Position numbers and translations under genes: made by a program. 57,568 nucleotides of DNA, from positions 1-57,568 of the forward strand of contig QKIH01000165.1 in assembly GCA_003249645.1 (NCBI GenBank), written 5' to 3'. The notes beneath the pieces were generated by a model. The model saw only the letters and a program-made list of their open reading frames with translations, was not told where the DNA came from and did no database searches. Source of the DNA: Desulfobulbaceae bacterium (GTDB lineage Bacteria; Desulfobacterota; Desulfobulbia; Desulfobulbales; Desulfocapsaceae). Positions 16,526-26,374 of the stretch are shown piece after piece (the first letter of the stretch is position 1; every line of letters begins with the position of its first letter).

Positions 16526-17404
16526 TTAGAGCGATGAACGCGGTACTATTCTGTTGAGGATGGCTGGATTGCCATGTTCCAGGATGTGGTCCATGGTTTC
16601 GAGCATATCCTGTCTGTCCCTTGGCAAAAATCCGCTGATCGCCACCGCGTTGATCGGATGATCACCGAAAAATTCGACGTTTTCGACGTCTATCAACTCA
16701 ATAAGTGTTCTCTCTTCTTCCAGTATTTCCCGTTCTGTTGCCGGTGAAAATCGGTTTTCCATAACTTCACGGCTCAGGTCACTGCCGTCAAAGAAACCGA
16801 CCGTTGTTACCCCGACCAGCCGCGGCCTGGTGGCATTGATCAGCCGGGCCGTATCGATTGCATGTTGAATACCTTTTCCGCTGCCGGCCACACCGAGCAT
16901 ATACATCCCGTTATGATCAATTCCTGCCTCTGCAAGCCTTGCCAGTTGTTCGTAGGCCTCTTTCAGGCTATGGCCTTTTCGCAGATGGCGTAGTACTTCA
17001 TCATCACCTGATTCGACGCCGACCCATATCTCGTTGATCCTGAGGCTGCGTAACTGCTTCAGGTCCTCATCACTCTTCTGTTTGATGTTGCGTATGGATG
17101 CATACATCGTAATCGTTTCCATTTCCGGAAAATAAGCAATGATTTTTTCAGCGATAGCTTTGAGCTTGTTGGCGCCCAGGGCAAAGGGATCTCCGTTGAG
17201 CAGGTAAATCCGGGTGAGCCTGTCGTATCTATTGCGTGCTTCAGCAAGATCGCGTTCAATCTGTTCCATGGTTTCGACGGCAAAGGGTGTATCGGCATAC
17301 ATTGTACAGAAAGAACATGTGTTGTGGCTGCATCCGACGGTCACCTGCAGCAGCAGGGTGTTGGCCTCAGGGGGCGGTCTGAAGATCGGGCCGGTATATT
17401 TCAT
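16526..17404 (-). CDS. Radical SAM protein
   Basis: A 292-residue cytoplasmic radical SAM enzyme. The cluster motif is GCSHNTCSFC (Cys25, Cys30, Cys33), a CxxxxCxxC variant that occurs with the TMY ending in a recurrent but uncharacterised group. Further features are the LLNGDPFAL region (the GGEP-equivalent), IWVGVESGDDEVL and a MYMLGVAGSG segment, typical of the SAM-binding barrel. The start overlaps the stop of the SPL-like gene upstream by four bases, so the two radical SAM proteins are co-translated and may act together. Substrate is unknown. Confidence 0.8.
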   Translation of the reverse strand: MKYTGPIFRPPPEANTLLLQVTVGCSHNTCSFCTMYADTPFAVETMEQIERDLAEARNRYDRLTRIYLLNGDPFALGANKLKAIAEKIIAYFPEMETITMYASIRNIKQKSDEDLKQLRSLRINEIWVGVESGDDEVLRHLRKGHSLKEAYEQLARLAEAGIDHNGMYMLGVAGSGKGIQHAIDTARLINATRPRLVGVTTVGFFDGSDLSREVMENRFSPATEREILEEERTLIELIDVENVEFFGDHPINAVAISGFLPRDRQDMLETMDHILEHGNPAILNRIVPRSSL

Positions 17405-18687
17405 TGTTTTGTGCCTCCGTTCTTTGCTGCTATATGATCAATCTTTGCTTTATAGCGCATCAGCATATCGTGTTCAAAGGTCTCATTGTCTGCATAGCTT
17501 CTGCCGAATACCGGTTCCCACAGCTTGATGTCTTCCATGCACATGTAGAAAAAGACTTCATGCTTCCAGCTTTTTGGAAAGGCATTATAAACAACTGAAA
17601 AGAGGTCTTTTTTTATGTCGAAAGGATAGCTCAGCTTGCCGCAGATTTCCTCTAACGGCATCTGTAGGATGGTGGTCTTTCGCATATGGCTGCGCAGCTG
17701 TTTGATGACAGATCGGATAAAGGTGAGAGTTCCCAAAGAGACCATTACCGTCTCTTCAGGGCCGAACATCGAGGTCAGCCGACTGACAAGATCGGCGTAA
17801 TCTTCCTGCCATCCCCTGTACCAGATAATTGGATGGAAATGGAAGCCGACCGGCTGACCGGTATCAGCGAGCTTTCTTGCACTCTGCAGGCGTCTGGAAA
17901 GGGAAGCACTGCCGATTTCTTCATTTTCTATAATGATCTGCGGGTTCAGTGACCAGGTGAAAACCATATTAACCGGAGGCCTGTTTTCAAGAAAGTAGTC
18001 AACTCGTCCGCTCTTTGATTTCATCTCAAGAATGACATTCGGGTTTGCCCTGGCAAACTCGTATAAGGCATCGAGCAGACCATGGTGGTTGCCCCACATG
18101 AGAGAATCCGACGACTGACCGGTGCCGATATGATAGGTCTTGTCCGGGTCGAGTCTGACACGTTTTAGATGATGAAGAAGATCTTTTATGAAACGGACCT
18201 GATCGGCATGGTAAAAGGATTGAATTGAGCAGTAGCTGCAGCTGAAACCGCATTGCTGTACCGCATCGAGAGTCTGCAGGTTGCAGCAGCGGGTTTTCTC
18301 CGAAGCTACCGGACAGCTTCCCATGATGTTGCCGACCAGCACGGTTTCAGTTATCTGTTTGAGCGGAAAACTTTGCTCAGTTTCAACCTGTTTATTCGAT
18401 GTTGAATATGTCCTCGGCGTGTTAATCAGGTCTTCATAGCCATCTTTCATCTGTTTGAAAAAGAGCTCGGACCCTTTTTTGCCGCGAAACTCTGCAAGTT
18501 TTTCCGGCTGATGAAACCGGCTCAAGGAACCAGCATCCCAGCAGTAGAGATCGGCACAATATTCGGTGAGCATTCTCAGTTGCTGAAAAGACAGAGGCCA
18601 TGTATCAGCCATTTCAGTAAGCCAGAGCCGGTCAGCTTCGGGAAGCTTGGCAAATAAAGGAAGAGATGTGAGCTTTTGTGAATTCAT
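17401..18687 (-). CDS. Spore photoproduct lyase-like radical SAM protein
   Basis: A 428-residue protein with the SPL-type radical SAM motif CGFSCSYC (Cys146, Cys150, Cys153) and downstream SPL-like stretches HIGTGQSSDSL and FTWSLNPQ, and FHFHPIIWYRGW. Spore photoproduct lyase repairs a thymine dimer in spore DNA, but SPL-like proteins occur in many bacteria that do not sporulate, and this one is longer than the 340-residue enzyme with an extra N-terminal part of about 110 residues. A nucleic-acid or repair role is possible, not shown. It is the first gene of a two-gene unit. Confidence 0.78.
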   Translation of the reverse strand: MNSQKLTSLPLFAKLPEADRLWLTEMADTWPLSFQQLRMLTEYCADLYCWDAGSLSRFHQPEKLAEFRGKKGSELFFKQMKDGYEDLINTPRTYSTSNKQVETEQSFPLKQITETVLVGNIMGSCPVASEKTRCCNLQTLDAVQQCGFSCSYCSIQSFYHADQVRFIKDLLHHLKRVRLDPDKTYHIGTGQSSDSLMWGNHHGLLDALYEFARANPNVILEMKSKSGRVDYFLENRPPVNMVFTWSLNPQIIIENEEIGSASLSRRLQSARKLADTGQPVGFHFHPIIWYRGWQEDYADLVSRLTSMFGPEETVMVSLGTLTFIRSVIKQLRSHMRKTTILQMPLEEICGKLSYPFDIKKDLFSVVYNAFPKSWKHEVFFYMCMEDIKLWEPVFGRSYADNETFEHDMLMRYKAKIDHIAAKNGGTKQ

Positions 18688-18747
18688 GAATTAGGTAATA
18701 GCGTAATTCATAAATCGAGTCGATTGAAAATTGCAGGACGGGGATGG

Positions 18748-18798
18748 CTTTAAAAAAAACAAACTGATCAGGCCGCAAGGGAGATTGCGATCTGATCA
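18748..18798 (-). terminator. Rho-independent terminator of the PhoX-like gene
   Basis: On the minus strand CTGATCAG (18798-18791) pairs with CTGATCAG (18770-18763), an inner CGCAA/TTGCG extends the stem, and TTTGTTTTTTTT follows (18762-18751). It begins 49 bases after the phoX-like stop. This is the strongest intrinsic terminator in the window. Confidence 0.9.
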
Positions 18799-18846
18799 GT
18801 CTGGAGAGCAAACCTGGATAGCAGGTTTGAGGAGGGACTATGGGAA

Positions 18847-20355
18847 TTACTGAAGTTTCACTGCCTTGATTGCATCGTAAACATCGGCGCTGTTGCCGCG
18901 GGCGAGTTCGATCCATTGCAGGTCAAAACTGTCATCGGGCTTCTGGGTGACCTTGGCTGCATAGATGGTACCGGCACTAAGATCGCCTGGTTCGTCTGCA
19001 ACAAATTTAGAGAGAATGACATCGGTTCCGTCATCACCGCTGTATACGGTTTTCTTGTCATCAAGAACATAGCTCATTTCATAGCTCAGACGGCCCATGG
19101 CATAATGCTTAACAACCTTGGTGGCTGCTGATTCACCGCTTGGATCGGGAATAAGCTCGATCGGGAAACCGTAATCGTACGGGTTAGCCTGTTTGCCAAG
19201 ATAATTGGTCATATCTTCAACATTCTTCTGCCATCCGCCTTTTGCTGCAACCGGTTCGTATTCTTCACTGGTAAGACCGGTTCTCCACGGGGTAACGCTT
19301 GCGTTGCAGTTGTTCCAGGTGCCGTTGATAGAATCAAAGTTTACGTTCTCACCGTCAAGGACATCCCAGTGATCACCGTTACGCTTCATGTATACCCTTG
19401 AGTTGTTACCGGGACGACATTCAAAGTTGGTGTAAAGGTATGCTTCATCACCGGACTCGGTAATCGGCAGGAACATGTTGCCATCAGGGTGGTTGCACAT
19501 TTCTTTCAGGCTGCCGTCGATACGGTTGACCTGGCCGAAGCGATTACCATAGATATCGTTCGGGATAGGTTCGCCGACACGTTTGATTACCTGGTAGTCA
19601 CCTTTGGCAACTTTTACATCATAGATGTCGTCGCCTGTCGGTACAGGAATTTCTTTGAAAGAATCATTTGCTTTGAAACCGTTGACGATTCCAACAACAC
19701 CGCGATTGTATGGGTATTTGGAGAGTGAAGTCGGGTGCTGCACGTTGAACATCACATCACCGCCGGTGGTGACGATGATACCGGTAATTTCAGCACCTGT
19801 CGGAACGGTGGCAAAACGCTCAAGTTTCTTGCCGTCCCATCTCCACAGTGCATTGTTGGTATGATCGCTGGTGTCTTCAGAAATCCAGAGATTGCCGAAC
19901 TGATCTGCAAAAAGTCCATCTGGGTTAGAGATGTTGTTCACATCGCATCTGTCTTTGAAGCCTGAAACGACATCGGATTTTACAGATTTATCGTAAGGTC
20001 CGCCGATGACCGCAGGCTTGAGGTTGCTGATGTTGTTGTTGGCGTCAAGCTCGCCTTCGTAAACGATACCGCACTTGTTGGTTGCAACGTGAATATCACC
20101 TTTGTCATCTGACATGCCTTTTTCGATGGCACTCATAGCGATATAGATTTTGTTGTGAACACGGTCATAGGCAACACCTTCCATTTTTCTGAATTCAGCG
20201 GAAGCACCCATTTTCTTAGCGTAGGCTCTGGTTTCAAGCCATGGTGCCATTGGGTCGTTGAGGGACACAAGCAGTTCATCATCTGCAGCCATAGCAGCGT
20301 TTGCAGAAACACAGGCAGTAAATGCCAGTGCAGCGGTAAAAAGCGATTTTTTCAT
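18847..20355 (-). CDS. PhoX-like secreted protein (DUF839)
   Basis: A 502-residue exported protein. Residues 1-23 are a Sec signal peptide (ANAAMA). The mature protein has beta-propeller-like repeats such as NPDGLFADQFGNLWISED and FRKMEGVAYD, and NASVTPWRTGLTSEEYEP, which matches the TPWGT..SCEE region of PhoX-type proteins. True PhoX is a calcium- and iron-dependent alkaline phosphatase exported by TAT; here the signal peptide lacks twin arginines and the protein is shorter, so phosphatase activity is only possible. The start has CAGGAG at eight bases. A strong terminator follows, so it is a single-gene unit. Confidence 0.75.
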   Translation of the reverse strand: MKKSLFTAALAFTACVSANAAMAADDELLVSLNDPMAPWLETRAYAKKMGASAEFRKMEGVAYDRVHNKIYIAMSAIEKGMSDDKGDIHVATNKCGIVYEGELDANNNISNLKPAVIGGPYDKSVKSDVVSGFKDRCDVNNISNPDGLFADQFGNLWISEDTSDHTNNALWRWDGKKLERFATVPTGAEITGIIVTTGGDVMFNVQHPTSLSKYPYNRGVVGIVNGFKANDSFKEIPVPTGDDIYDVKVAKGDYQVIKRVGEPIPNDIYGNRFGQVNRIDGSLKEMCNHPDGNMFLPITESGDEAYLYTNFECRPGNNSRVYMKRNGDHWDVLDGENVNFDSINGTWNNCNASVTPWRTGLTSEEYEPVAAKGGWQKNVEDMTNYLGKQANPYDYGFPIELIPDPSGESAATKVVKHYAMGRLSYEMSYVLDDKKTVYSGDDGTDVILSKFVADEPGDLSAGTIYAAKVTQKPDDSFDLQWIELARGNSADVYDAIKAVKLQ

Positions 20356-20664
20356 TGTAATATCTCCTGGTGATTGATTGTGATAACGAACACTTTCGCC
20401 TCTTTTACCCCCTAATAATTAGCTTCGTGTTAATGCCTTGTAAGTTTTGCAATAACTCTGTGTTGGAGTCAGGCTTTATGTTTCAATGTGGTGATGCGGG
20501 CATATTCAAGTTGAGCAGATCGGAAGGTGCAATTGTCTTATGTTGCGATATGAGCAATATTAGATGCCGAATAATTCACTTGACGCAATGGCCCTAGTTG
20601 CATTATTGAACTGGTAACAACATCAACCCGATGGAAAATTACAAAGTAACAGGGAGATAATACA
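20356..20664. promoter_or_regulatory. Divergent region between phoX-like gene and ilvC, with candidate ilvC promoter
   Basis: The 309 bases hold no credible gene. On the plus strand TTGACG (20580-20585) is followed after 15 bases by CATTAT (20601-20606), a possible sigma-70 promoter about 60 bases before ilvC. The spacing is short, so this is tentative. I found no T-box or leader peptide rich in Ile, Val or Leu. Confidence 0.35.
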
Positions 20665-22137
20665 ATGGGAGAAAACTATTTCAATTCATTGCCGCTCAGA
20701 CTTCAGCTCGAACAGCTCGGCTGCTGCCGTTTTATGGATTCTTCAGAATTTGAAGGTGTTGAAGCACTGAAAGGTAAAAAGATTGTTATTGTTGGCTGTG
20801 GTGCACAGGGCTTAAACCAGGGGCTCAACCTTCGTGATTCAGGCCTGGATGTATCTTACGCGCTTCGTGAGTCTGCAATTGCCGAGAAGCGTAAGTCCTA
20901 TACCAATGCAGCTGACAATGATTTCAAAGTCGGCACCTATGAAGAGATGATTCCGACTGCTGATCTGGTAATCAATCTTACACCGGACAAGCAGCATACC
21001 AAGGTTGTCAGTGCAGTTATGCCGCTGATGAAAAAAGGCGCTTGTCTTTCTTACTCTCACGGTTTCAACATTGTTGAAGAGGGTATGAAGATCCGTGAAG
21101 ACCTGACCGTTGTCATGGTTGCTCCGAAATCTCCGGGAACTGAGGTTCGTGAAGAATACAAGCGCGGTTTCGGTGTTCCGACTCTTATTGCTGTTCACAG
21201 AGAGAACGATCCAAACGGTGAGGGCTGGGAAATTGCAAAAGCATACTGCTGCGGAACCGGCGGTGATAAAGCGGGCGTTCTTGAGTCCAGTTTTGTCGCT
21301 GAGGTGAAATCTGATCTCATGGGCGAGCAGACCATTCTTTGCGGTATGCTGCAGGCCGGTTCTCTTCTGTGTTATGACAAGATGGTTGCCAACGGAATTG
21401 ATTCCGGCTATGCCTCCAAACTTGTTCAGTACGGCTGGGAGACCATTACCGAGTCACTCAAGCACGGCGGTATCACTGCGATGATGGACAGACTGTCCAA
21501 TCCTGCCAAGATCAAGGCATTTGATCTTGCAGAAGAGATTAAAGCAATCCTTACCCCGCTTTTCGAAAAACATATGGATGACATTATGTCCGGCTACTTT
21601 TCCAGCACCATGATGGAAGACTGGGCAAACGATGATGTGAAGCTGCTTACCTGGAGAAAAGAGTCTTCAGAAACCGCATTCGAGCGGTCTCAGAACACCG
21701 ATGCAGAGATTCCTGAGCAGGAATATTACGATAACGGTATCCTGATGGTTGCCATGGTGAAAGCAGGTGTTGAGCTTGCTTATGACGTCATGGTATCGGC
21801 TGGTATTAAAGAAGAGTCAGCATACTATGAATCTCTCCATGAGACTCCTCTTATTGCCAACACCATTGCCAGAAAGAAACTGTATGAGATGAACGTAGTT
21901 ATCTCTGATACTGCTGAATACGGAAACTATCTTTTTGCCAACGCCGCGGTTCCAATGCTGAAAGATTTCATGGCAGATGTTGATGTCGATGTTATCGGTA
22001 AAGGTCTTGATGTGAAAAGCAACGGCGTAGACAATATCGAGATCATTCAGGTTAACGAGGCAATTCGTTACACCAGTGTCGAGGTTGTCGGTGCTGAGCT
22101 GCGTTCTTACATGAGTGCGATGAAGCCGATCATGTAA
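20665..22137 (+). CDS. ilvC: Ketol-acid reductoisomerase, class II
   Basis: A 490-residue cytoplasmic enzyme that rearranges and reduces 2-acetolactate or 2-aceto-2-hydroxybutyrate with NADPH in valine, leucine and isoleucine synthesis. The Rossmann turn is [11 protein letters not shown] near residues 43-53, followed by ALRE, whose residues suit NADP binding. The length and the duplicated C-terminal knotted domain are those of the long class II form known from E. coli, rather than the 330-residue class I form. GGGAG stands nine bases before the ATG. No other branched-chain genes are adjacent. A clear terminator follows. Confidence 0.96.
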   Translation: MGENYFNSLPLRLQLEQLGCCRFMDSSEFEGVEALKGKKIVIVGCGAQGLNQGLNLRDSGLDVSYALRESAIAEKRKSYTNAADNDFKVGTYEEMIPTADLVINLTPDKQHTKVVSAVMPLMKKGACLSYSHGFNIVEEGMKIREDLTVVMVAPKSPGTEVREEYKRGFGVPTLIAVHRENDPNGEGWEIAKAYCCGTGGDKAGVLESSFVAEVKSDLMGEQTILCGMLQAGSLLCYDKMVANGIDSGYASKLVQYGWETITESLKHGGITAMMDRLSNPAKIKAFDLAEEIKAILTPLFEKHMDDIMSGYFSSTMMEDWANDDVKLLTWRKESSETAFERSQNTDAEIPEQEYYDNGILMVAMVKAGVELAYDVMVSAGIKEESAYYESLHETPLIANTIARKKLYEMNVVISDTAEYGNYLFANAAVPMLKDFMADVDVDVIGKGLDVKSNGVDNIEIIQVNEAIRYTSVEVVGAELRSYMSAMKPIM

Positions 22138-22168
22138 TTTTGTCGGCTTTACAACAGGCTGTTTGAAG

Positions 22169-22203
22169 AAAGCTGTGCTCTCCCGTAGAGTACAGCTTTT
22201 TTT
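22169..22203 (+). terminator. Rho-independent terminator of ilvC
   Basis: AAAGCTGT (22169-22176) pairs with ACAGCTTT (22192-22199), a G-T wobble and CTCT/AGAG extend the stem, the loop is CCCGT, and the T run continues to 22203. It starts 32 bases after the ilvC stop. Confidence 0.92.
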
Positions 22204-22339
22204 GTTTGCCTTGAGAAGTCCTGTTATTTGTGCATAATGAGTAAGATAAAGAATACCATATCGCTTGTGAGAGCTGACTTCATATTAAAGTCAAAGAGTT
22301 ACTATCAAATTTATTCATATTCCCAAGAGAAGCTGCGCA

Positions 22340-23809
22340 ATGGTTAAAGATAAGCGTCGGGGTGTTATAGAAAGCTGGGAGAAGAACAGGGTAATGAGCT
22401 GGCTGACATTACTGCTCATGGGAGGCTTTCTCTTAGTCATTCTGATCAGCTTCTTTGTTTCCCGCCATTCTCTTCGCAACCAGATTGTTCATAGCAGTCT
22501 TCCTCTGACCAGCGACAATATCTACTCCGAAATTCAACGTGACCTCCTGCAGCCCGTCTTTATTTCTTCGTTGATGGCCTCGGACACATTTGTGCGCGAC
22601 TGGATACTGCAGGGAGAAAAAGATCCTAGGAATATTTCCCGTTATCTTAAGGAAATAATGGGAAAATACGGTATGTTTACGGCCTTTTTAGTGTCTGAAA
22701 ATACCAGGAATTATTATCATTCCACAGGCATCGTAAAGAATGTTCTTGAGACCGATCCGCGTGATGCCTGGTACTTCAGAGTGAGGAAGCTGGATCAGCC
22801 GTTTGAGATCAATGTTGATATCGATACAGTTCATGCTGATGCCCTGACGGTCTTTGTCAATTACAGAATGTACGACTATGTTAACGAATATATCGGTACG
22901 ACCGGCGTCGGCCTCACCGTTAATGAGGTCAAGAAGCGGATTAACAGCTACGAAACTAATTATCATCGACATATTTTCTTTGTCGACCATCAAGGTGTCG
23001 TTATGCTCTCAGGAGAAATGTTCCCGAAAAATATCAAGAGAATTTATGATATTGAAGGATTGGGCGACACTGAGAGCTGGCTGCTGAAAAAGAAAGAGAC
23101 TTCCTACAGCTACAACAGCGGCGGCGCAACTACCCATCTGATCACCCGCTATATTCCAGAATTCAACTGGTATCTGATCGTTGAGGAAGAAGAAACTGTT
23201 GCATTACGGGAAGTGTCGAATTCGCTGCTCATTAATCTTGGAATCTGCGGCGTTGTCATAACCGCCATTCTTTTTATGACCCATAAAGTAATCAGTGGAT
23301 ATCAGCATCGTATTGAACAGCTGGCAATCACCGATAAGCTCACCGGGGTTTACAACCGGAGAGCTTTTGATCTTTTTATGTCACAGATTTTGAGAGAATC
23401 AGAAAGAAATCAGGAACATCTTTCACTTATTCTGATGGATATCGATCATTTTAAACAGGTGAACGACACACTGGGTCATCTGGCAGGAGACAAAACTATT
23501 CAGGAAGTTGTACGCGTAACCCGCGGTATGATAAGAAATGCCGACATTATCTGCAGATGGGGCGGAGAAGAGTTTCTACTGATCATGAGAGGCTGTGATG
23601 AAGCTGACGGAATGCGAATGGCTGAGAAAATACGAACAGCCGTTGAAGCTCAGGCGATCTATTACGAAGGCAGGAAAATAACGGTAACAGTGTCTTTAGG
23701 CGTTGCCGAAAATATCAAGGGGGATAGAGATGATATTCTGTTATCCCGTACAGACAGAGCCCTGTATCTTGCCAAACAGGCAGGACGAAACTGTGTAAAA
23801 GCCGGGTGA
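22340..23809 (+). CDS. Membrane diguanylate cyclase with periplasmic sensor domain
   Basis: A 489-residue enzyme that makes cyclic di-GMP from two GTP. Membrane helices at about 18-41 and 292-312 enclose a periplasmic sensor of about 250 residues that looks like a dCache domain. The GGDEF domain carries GGEEF (residues 408-412) and, exactly five residues before it, the product-inhibition site RNAD (399-402). TDKLTGVYNRRAF opens the domain. Both active and feedback-inhibited behaviour are therefore predicted. It is a single-gene unit; a PilZ-type receptor is encoded at 30182. The ligand of the sensor domain is unknown. Confidence 0.93.
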   Translation: MVKDKRRGVIESWEKNRVMSWLTLLLMGGFLLVILISFFVSRHSLRNQIVHSSLPLTSDNIYSEIQRDLLQPVFISSLMASDTFVRDWILQGEKDPRNISRYLKEIMGKYGMFTAFLVSENTRNYYHSTGIVKNVLETDPRDAWYFRVRKLDQPFEINVDIDTVHADALTVFVNYRMYDYVNEYIGTTGVGLTVNEVKKRINSYETNYHRHIFFVDHQGVVMLSGEMFPKNIKRIYDIEGLGDTESWLLKKKETSYSYNSGGATTHLITRYIPEFNWYLIVEEEETVALREVSNSLLINLGICGVVITAILFMTHKVISGYQHRIEQLAITDKLTGVYNRRAFDLFMSQILRESERNQEHLSLILMDIDHFKQVNDTLGHLAGDKTIQEVVRVTRGMIRNADIICRWGGEEFLLIMRGCDEADGMRMAEKIRTAVEAQAIYYEGRKITVTVSLGVAENIKGDRDDILLSRTDRALYLAKQAGRNCVKAG

Positions 23810-23929
23810 GCGGATTCCAGAGCCGGCACGTATCTTATCAAGGCATGCTCAACAGGGGTGCTATCTCTGCCTGGTTTGTTGAGCAGCATTAGAGCGCCTG
23901 TTTTACGTTCATCGGCGTTTATACGATGA

Positions 23930-24292
23930 TCAAAGCCCCTTGCTTGATTGCTTATTATACCCTTTGTCACCATAGGGGGTTAATTTGCTGGTCCACAGGT
24001 CTTCGAGATAGAGAAGGTCATCCTTAGGATCGTAATTTGGATCGTCTAAAGGTTCCAGAATCTCGATTTCTGTAAATTCAAAAGCTTCCGGACCAAATTG
24101 CTTCCATTCTTTCTGTAATACCAGATTACGACAGCTGCCCATTTTCAGTTCAGCCCGGTAACGGTTGAGTATCGCAGGCAGATTGCTGCTTGAGCCGATA
24201 AGGATTTTATTATTTTTCTTGTTTTTTATCTGGTAAACACCCATCGGGCGTGGAGTATCTTTATATTCCTTTATTCTTGCTTTTTTATCCAT
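23930..24292 (-). CDS. GIY-YIG nuclease family protein
   Basis: A 120-residue protein with a GIY-YIG type core: GVYQIKNKKNNKILIGSSSN (residues 18-37), where GVY and LIG stand for GIY and YIG. An Arg-rich helix follows (LNRYRAEL), as in the family, then an acidic C-terminal part. Stand-alone proteins of this size resemble the UvrC N-terminal nuclease domain and are of unknown role; some belong to mobile introns, but no intron or homing context is visible. The Tyr of YIG is replaced by Leu, which may weaken catalysis. RBS AGGA precedes the ATG. Confidence 0.75.
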   Translation of the reverse strand: MDKKARIKEYKDTPRPMGVYQIKNKKNNKILIGSSSNLPAILNRYRAELKMGSCRNLVLQKEWKQFGPEAFEFTEIEILEPLDDPNYDPKDDLLYLEDLWTSKLTPYGDKGYNKQSSKGL

Positions 24293-24361
24293 TGCAGTCC
24301 TGCTTGTTTAAAAATTCCAGCCAGAAAGCGAGACCAGAAACGATTATGGCAGCTTTTGAAT

Positions 24362-24781
24362 TCATAATAGTCTGGTGTAGATTTCCAAGACCCTGTTTAG
24401 TTGGCTCTGGCTTATATTGACGAGTAGATCAGCCGCTATATGTTCAAAACTTGCACTTGCCTCTTGAAATACCCTCTGACCTGTTTTTGAGAGGATTACC
24501 AGGCTTTGCCTGGAATCTCTTGGATTGACAACTTTTTCGACTAAGTGACTCTTCTCCATTGGCGCTAACATCCGTGTAATACCGGAGGCGCTCATTCCGA
24601 CATGATCGGCCAGCTCAATTCTGGGAACAGCCTTTGGCGCATGATCCAGATAGCTCATGATCAAATACTCTGTAAAACTGATGCCGTGGACACTGAGACT
24701 GTTGCCAGCTCTTTTTGAAAGTCTGGAGGCAAGCAAGGCATTATTGATTAAAAATTGAGAGCTTATAGTATCTTCAGACAA
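24362..24781 (-). CDS. MarR family transcriptional regulator
   Basis: A 139-residue winged-helix regulator. The DNA-binding part reads PRIELADHVGMSASGITRML (about 54-73) and the wing VVNPRDSRQSLVILSKTG (about 84-101), both typical of MarR. The start is a TTG at 24781, supported by AGGTGA (24791-24786 on the minus strand) four bases ahead. Members usually repress their own promoter and neighbours until a small phenolic or oxidant ligand binds. A short TTGA-TTTG-TCAA inverted repeat (24826-24837) in the upstream region could be part of its operator. Target genes are not obvious. Confidence 0.87.
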   Translation of the reverse strand: MSEDTISSQFLINNALLASRLSKRAGNSLSVHGISFTEYLIMSYLDHAPKAVPRIELADHVGMSASGITRMLAPMEKSHLVEKVVNPRDSRQSLVILSKTGQRVFQEASASFEHIAADLLVNISQSQLNRVLEIYTRLL

Positions 24782-24968
24782 TATGTCACCTGGATTTATT
24801 AGTTTATATATGGTTGAATAATAGTTGATTTGTCAAGTATATTTCAATGTAATGATTTAAGCAAGGAACAATTGACGAAAGCGCAGGGGGGGCCAGCGGA
24901 TTTACCAGCAGCCTAGCGCATGTATCAGTCTTAATCGGTTAAAATAGTATAACTTTATTCAGTTTCGC

Positions 24969-25655
24969 CTATGCGGGAAGCTTATGCAGGTCGGTTGCTT
25001 CCAGGTGTTCGATTGTCTGCTGGTCGACTTCATTGAAGCTTTGCAAAATCAGGCTGGCTGGGGAAAAGTCGTGATGCCTGGTGAGTTCATTGGGAATGGC
25101 AATGCCATACATACCGGCAGCTCTGGCTGCTGTAATTCCGGGGTTGCTGTCTTCGAAGGCGAGGCAGTCGGTGGGGTCGACTTGCAGGGCTGCTGCGGTT
25201 TTCAGATAGATTTCCGGGTTTGGTTTTTTGTGGGTTATCATGTCAGCACCGTAAATAGCTGACATTTTATCGAAAATGTTGTGCCGCTTGAGGATGGCAT
25301 ATATCTCAGGCGTGTGGCTGGAAGAGGCCACAGCCAGTTTATATTGGCTGTGAAAGTCGGAGATGATTTCTTTGGCACCTTCAAAAAGTTGTATTTCAGG
25401 AATCATCTGCATATATCGCTGCTGCTTTTCCTTGATCAGTTCCTCTATTGTCTTTGCGATATTGTGTGACCTGACGGCATCTCCGGCGATTTTTTCATTA
25501 CTCGTTCCGACATAGGTTATAAAAAGGTCAAAAGTGAACTCTTTACCGCCGTTATTTATAATGGTATCTCGCCAGGCGCGAAAATGAAGGGGTTCTGTGT
25601 TGACCAGCGTACCGTCGAGATCGAAAATTATTGCTTTTATCATGTTGTCATCCAT
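24969..25655 (-). CDS. HAD-superfamily phosphatase / beta-phosphoglucomutase-like
   Basis: A 228-residue cytoplasmic hydrolase. Motif I is FDLDGTLVNTEP with nucleophile Asp12 and acid/base Asp14, followed by a helical cap (residues 20-90), motif II VASSSHTP, the motif III lysine in HKKPNPEIY and motif IV AFEDSNPGITAARAAGM. This layout is the subfamily of beta-phosphoglucomutase and phosphoglycolate phosphatase. Substrate cannot be told. The start is either the ATG at 25655 or the one at 25643 (MIKAIIFDLDGT), which is the more usual family beginning; neither has a strong ribosome site. Confidence 0.87.
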   Translation of the reverse strand: MDDNMIKAIIFDLDGTLVNTEPLHFRAWRDTIINNGGKEFTFDLFITYVGTSNEKIAGDAVRSHNIAKTIEELIKEKQQRYMQMIPEIQLFEGAKEIISDFHSQYKLAVASSSHTPEIYAILKRHNIFDKMSAIYGADMITHKKPNPEIYLKTAAALQVDPTDCLAFEDSNPGITAARAAGMYGIAIPNELTRHHDFSPASLILQSFNEVDQQTIEHLEATDLHKLPA

Positions 25656-25759
25656 TTGGGTTGCTTTGGTAATGTCTTCATTCTCATTTTTGTAAGCAGT
25701 AAAGAGTAAAAAGCAATTTGTTTCTGCTTATAAAACGAGGGACAACAGTCGAGAAGAAC

Positions 25760-26374
25760 TTATTGCAATTTTTGAAGGGTAGAATAGCCGCTGATAATTC
25801 TGATGGTTGTTGAGAGGTAGCAGATGATGGCGAAAATCCATGCCAGAACGGGAAAAGAGCCTGGAAAAAGGCAGAATAATACAAGAAAAGCTATGGTTTC
25901 CGTTCCTTCGGCGAGTCCATTGAGGTAATAAAAACCTTTATTGGGGTAGTTGATGCTGAGAATGTTTTTTCTTTCAGCCATGATGCCGAAGGCCAGAAAG
26001 GTGGATCCGGTACCAACGAAGGCAAATATAAGCGCTGCTGCAGCAAGGCTGTTTTGGGCTGGTTCTGCCAGGGCAAATCCGAAAACAACTGCTGAATAGA
26101 AAACAAAATCGAGCGTTATATCGAGAAAGGCCCCTCCGTCAGTCGGGGTGCCGAGCCTGGCAAGGCTGCCATCAAGGCCGTCGCAGCTCCGGTTGAAAAG
26201 TATGCAGAGAAGAGCAGGAAAATAAAGATTGAATGCCAGTAGCGGCAGACAGAGCATACCGGTAAAAAAACCGACAATCGATACCTGATTGGCCGTAACA
26301 CCTAAACGGGAAAGCACCTTTGCTGCAAGCAAAAGCGGAGGCTTGACCAGCTTAAGCGTCCATTTATCCAGCAT
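25760..26374 (-). CDS. CDP-alcohol phosphatidyltransferase family protein
   Basis: A 204-residue membrane enzyme that joins a CDP-activated lipid or head group to an alcohol. The full catalytic motif D-x2-DG-x2-AR...G-x3-D-x3-D is present as DGLDGSLARLGTPTDGGAFL followed by DITLD. About five hydrophobic segments follow the family plan. ATG at 26374 is preferred because AGGTGA stands five bases ahead; the open frame reaches a GTG at 26383. Synthesis of phosphatidylglycerol-type, inositol-type or archaetidyl-type lipids cannot be distinguished. GtrA on the opposite strand nearby hints at cell-surface glycolipid work, but that is inference. Confidence 0.88.
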   Translation of the reverse strand: MLDKWTLKLVKPPLLLAAKVLSRLGVTANQVSIVGFFTGMLCLPLLAFNLYFPALLCILFNRSCDGLDGSLARLGTPTDGGAFLDITLDFVFYSAVVFGFALAEPAQNSLAAAALIFAFVGTGSTFLAFGIMAERKNILSINYPNKGFYYLNGLAEGTETIAFLVLFCLFPGSFPVLAWIFAIICYLSTTIRIISGYSTLQKLQ

